Positions 5,010-6,341 of a stretch of 6,341 nucleotides of DNA are shown here, piece after piece. Under the pieces are notes generated by a model. It saw only the letters and a program-made list of their open reading frames with translations, did not search any database and was not told the origin of the DNA. The stretch is from Clostridiales bacterium. GTDB taxonomy: Bacteria > Bacillota > Clostridia > Saccharofermentanales > UBA5734. Each line of letters opens with the position of its first letter. The stretch's first letter is position 1. Made by a program: the position numbers and the translations under genes. The DNA is taken from contig SLMY01000058.1 of NCBI GenBank assembly GCA_007133255.1, positions 1 through 6,341 of the forward strand. The letters run 5' to 3'.

Positions 5010-6140
5010 ATGCTATATCCTTTAACGTTCAATCCGGTTTATAAAGATTATCTGTGGGGCGGCCGGGGGCTTAGCCGATTTGGTAAGATACTGCCGCGCA
5101 ATAAAAAAGCCGCTGAGAGCTGGGAAATATCAGCTCATCAGAATGGACTTTCCGTGGTGAGAAATGGCCCGCTGGCAGGACTGTCGCTGCAGGAATTAGT
5201 TGATTTATATGGAGATGAACTGACAGGTACGCTGGCTGCCGGCAGTAAAACCGGCCGGTTTCCACTACTGATCAAGCTGATAGACGCGAGTGACAGATTG
5301 TCAGTCCAAGTTCATCCGGACGATAACTATGCCTTTACTCACGAAAAGGGCGATTCAGGGAAAAACGAGATGTGGTATGTCCTTCATGCCGAGCCAGGGG
5401 CTAAACTGATCGCCGGTGTAAAGCCCGGAACAACAAAAGATCTTTTTGCCAGGTCAATCACACAAGGTAATTGTCTTGATTACTTAAATCAGATTCCGGT
5501 TAAATCCGGGGATGCGATAAATATTCCGGCTGGTCTGGTACATGCGATTGGCGAAGGCCTGATTATTTATGAGGTGCAGCAGAATTCTGACACGACCTAT
5601 CGTGTATACGATTATGACCGGACAGATACAGACGGCAGCAAGCGTGAGCTGCATATACAGCAAGCTCTTGATGTGATCGATTTCCATGCTGATCATAAAA
5701 CAGCTTGTGTGCCGGGTATAACCATCAGGCAGGGAGAAGATGAATGTCATACCAGACGCGTTTTGGTTGTTAACCAGTATATTAAATCCGAACACTGGTA
5801 TTTACAGGGCCGGATCAGGATCAAAGGCGACAGAAGGCGTTTTACAGCCCTGACCGTACTTGATGGTACCGGTATCGTCTATTCAGGCGATACCGGTCAT
5901 AAACAGGTCGAGACACGGCTTGCACAAGGTGATTCCTGCCTGATCCCCGCGTCATTAAACAGCTGGGAGATTGAAGGAAAGGTATCTCTTATCGCGGCAA
6001 CTGTTTCTGATTTTGAACAGGATCTGTGTGAGCTGGCGTCTTTGTTGGAAGGACAGCCAGAAGATTTAACCGATTTTAAGGCGAAACTATCTTTTTTTAC
6101 AGGTAAAATCGGCCTGCAGCCCATCCCGCCTGTGCGCTGA
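5010..6140 (+). CDS. manA: Mannose-6-phosphate isomerase, class I (Firmicutes type)
   Basis: A cytoplasmic zinc enzyme that interconverts mannose 6-phosphate and fructose 6-phosphate, feeding mannose into glycolysis or supplying mannose 6-phosphate for glycan synthesis. It has 376 aa from the ATG at 5010. The N-terminus MLYPLTFNPVYKDYLWGG is typical. The expected zinc ligands are visible: Q100 and H102 in SVQVHPDD, E120 in GKNEMWYVL, and H178 in IPAGLVHAIGEG. They are followed by the active-site stretch EVQQNSDTTYRVYDYDR with R198. The C-terminal cupin-like domain ends around residue 334 (GDSCLIPASLNSWEI...). About 42 residues beyond it (335-376) exceed the usual length of about 315-320 and match nothing I recognise. 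It has its own promoter and ribosome binding site and is divergent from acpS. No sugar transporter or other carbohydrate gene is adjacent in the window, so its substrate source is not shown. Confidence 0.95.
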   Translation: MLYPLTFNPVYKDYLWGGRGLSRFGKILPRNKKAAESWEISAHQNGLSVVRNGPLAGLSLQELVDLYGDELTGTLAAGSKTGRFPLLIKLIDASDRLSVQVHPDDNYAFTHEKGDSGKNEMWYVLHAEPGAKLIAGVKPGTTKDLFARSITQGNCLDYLNQIPVKSGDAINIPAGLVHAIGEGLIIYEVQQNSDTTYRVYDYDRTDTDGSKRELHIQQALDVIDFHADHKTACVPGITIRQGEDECHTRRVLVVNQYIKSEHWYLQGRIRIKGDRRRFTALTVLDGTGIVYSGDTGHKQVETRLAQGDSCLIPASLNSWEIEGKVSLIAATVSDFEQDLCELASLLEGQPEDLTDFKAKLSFFTGKIGLQPIPPVR

Positions 6141-6179
6141 ATCACAAGACCCTCAGGCAGATACCCGCTGGTTATCAGG

Positions 6180-6227
6180 ACCGGAAATGTATTCAACGTT
6201 TTCGAAGTGGTCTTCATTCTTTCCGGT
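6180..6227. repeat. Inverted repeat ACCGGAAA/TTTCCGGT downstream of manA
   Basis: The two perfect 8-nt arms (6180-6187 and 6220-6227) are separated by 32 nt that contain AACGTT and TTCGAA palindromes. No T-run follows on either strand, so it is not a standard intrinsic terminator. It could form a 3'-end stem that stabilises the manA message, or be a protein-binding site. Confidence 0.35.
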
Positions 6228-6232
6228 GCTTT

Positions 6233-6269
6233 AAACAAACTGCGCTATGGATTCATACGGTTATCGCAG
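6233..6269 (-). terminator. Weak intrinsic terminator for the right-edge - strand gene
   Basis: On the - strand, CTGCGATA (6269-6262) pairs with TAGCGCAG (6247-6240), with one A/G mismatch and a 14-nt loop. It is followed by TTTGTTT (6239-6233). It lies just downstream of the - strand stop codon at 6286-6284, as expected for a terminator, but the stem is imperfect and the T-run is interrupted. Confidence 0.4.
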
Positions 6270-6283
6270 TGGTGATAAACCGG

Positions 6284-6341
6284 CTATTTAGATGGCATCT
6301 GGCGGCGTTTTCTGCTTAACTCAAGACGAATATCCTCTTCA
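6284..6341 (-). CDS. C-terminus of an unidentified - strand protein (partial)
   Basis: Reading in from the right edge on the - strand, an open frame gives EEDIRLELSRKRRQMPSK and then TAG (6286-6284). The charged, helix-like sequence ending in a basic tail looks like a genuine protein C-terminus, and a terminator-like hairpin follows it. Only 18 complete codons are present, so no family can be named. It would be convergent with manA. Confidence 0.5.
   Translation of the reverse strand, partial: EEDIRLELSRKRRQMPSK

Larger units (their letters stand above)
6141..6283. other. Intergenic region between manA and the right-edge gene
   Basis: There are 143 nt between the manA stop and the stop of a - strand gene. 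No open frame here resembles a protein. It holds an 8-bp inverted repeat (6180-6227), a terminator-like hairpin for the - strand (6233-6269), and an overlapping alternative hairpin CGGTTATC/GATAAACCG (6258-6282, one bulged A). I see no T-tailed terminator for manA on the + strand. Confidence 0.6.

Noticed and set aside
5897..6238. 113-codon - strand open frame across the manA 3' end
   Set aside because: It is mostly antisense to manA, with a low-complexity Ser/Lys-rich translation and no convincing start signal. The true - strand gene at this end appears to stop at 6284, upstream of it.
1..6341. CRISPR array, tRNA/rRNA gene, IS element, phage or defence island
   Set aside because: No regularly spaced repeats, cloverleaf-like sequence, transposase motifs or terminal repeats were seen. 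Every sizeable stretch is filled by identifiable or well-supported genes.

Overview
The window looks like a chromosomal segment from an anaerobic Firmicutes (Clostridia-like) bacterium. The evidence is the gene order rnfG-rnfE-rnfA-rnfB, with rnfB last as in clostridial and acetogen rnfCDGEAB operons, a long multi-cluster RnfB, strong AGGAGG-type ribosome binding sites, and Firmicutes-like class I mannose-6-phosphate isomerase and AcpS. GC content is moderate. The exact lineage cannot be fixed from the sequence alone. No mobile element, CRISPR array, tRNA or rRNA was seen.

Left part (1-2838, + strand): the distal half of an Rnf operon, consisting of the end of rnfG (cut by the left edge) and complete rnfE, rnfA and rnfB. 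The genes are tightly packed (2-nt gap, ATGA overlap, 23-nt gap). Rnf is a membrane ferredoxin:NAD+ oxidoreductase that couples electron flow to Na+ or H+ export. rnfC and rnfD are expected just left of the window. RnfE carries a roughly 55-residue hydrophilic tail with four cysteines.

Middle (2839-3192, + strand): rpmB (ribosomal protein L28, zinc-ribbon form) with its own extended -10 promoter, a small leader hairpin next to its Shine-Dalgarno sequence, and a strong intrinsic terminator. That terminator also suits the convergent operon to its right.

Right-centre (3215-4916, - strand): a two-gene unit, acpS (holo-ACP synthase) followed 10 nt later by a membrane-anchored protein with two SH3-like segments and a C-terminal domain that aligns with NlpC/P60 peptidases. 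The catalytic Cys and His positions of that domain are Val and Ser, and an acidic insertion lies inside it. It appears to be a cell-wall pseudo-hydrolase and is the most unusual object in the window.

Right (4917-6341): a near-consensus promoter drives manA (mannose-6-phosphate isomerase, + strand), divergent from acpS. After manA, about 140 nt of non-coding DNA holds inverted repeats and a weak terminator for a - strand gene, of which only the last 18 codons lie inside the window.

Most of the window is housekeeping and energy metabolism. I found no clear new multi-gene system. The leads are the dead NlpC/P60 protein, the RnfE cysteine tail and the leader and start-codon hairpins of rpmB and acpS.
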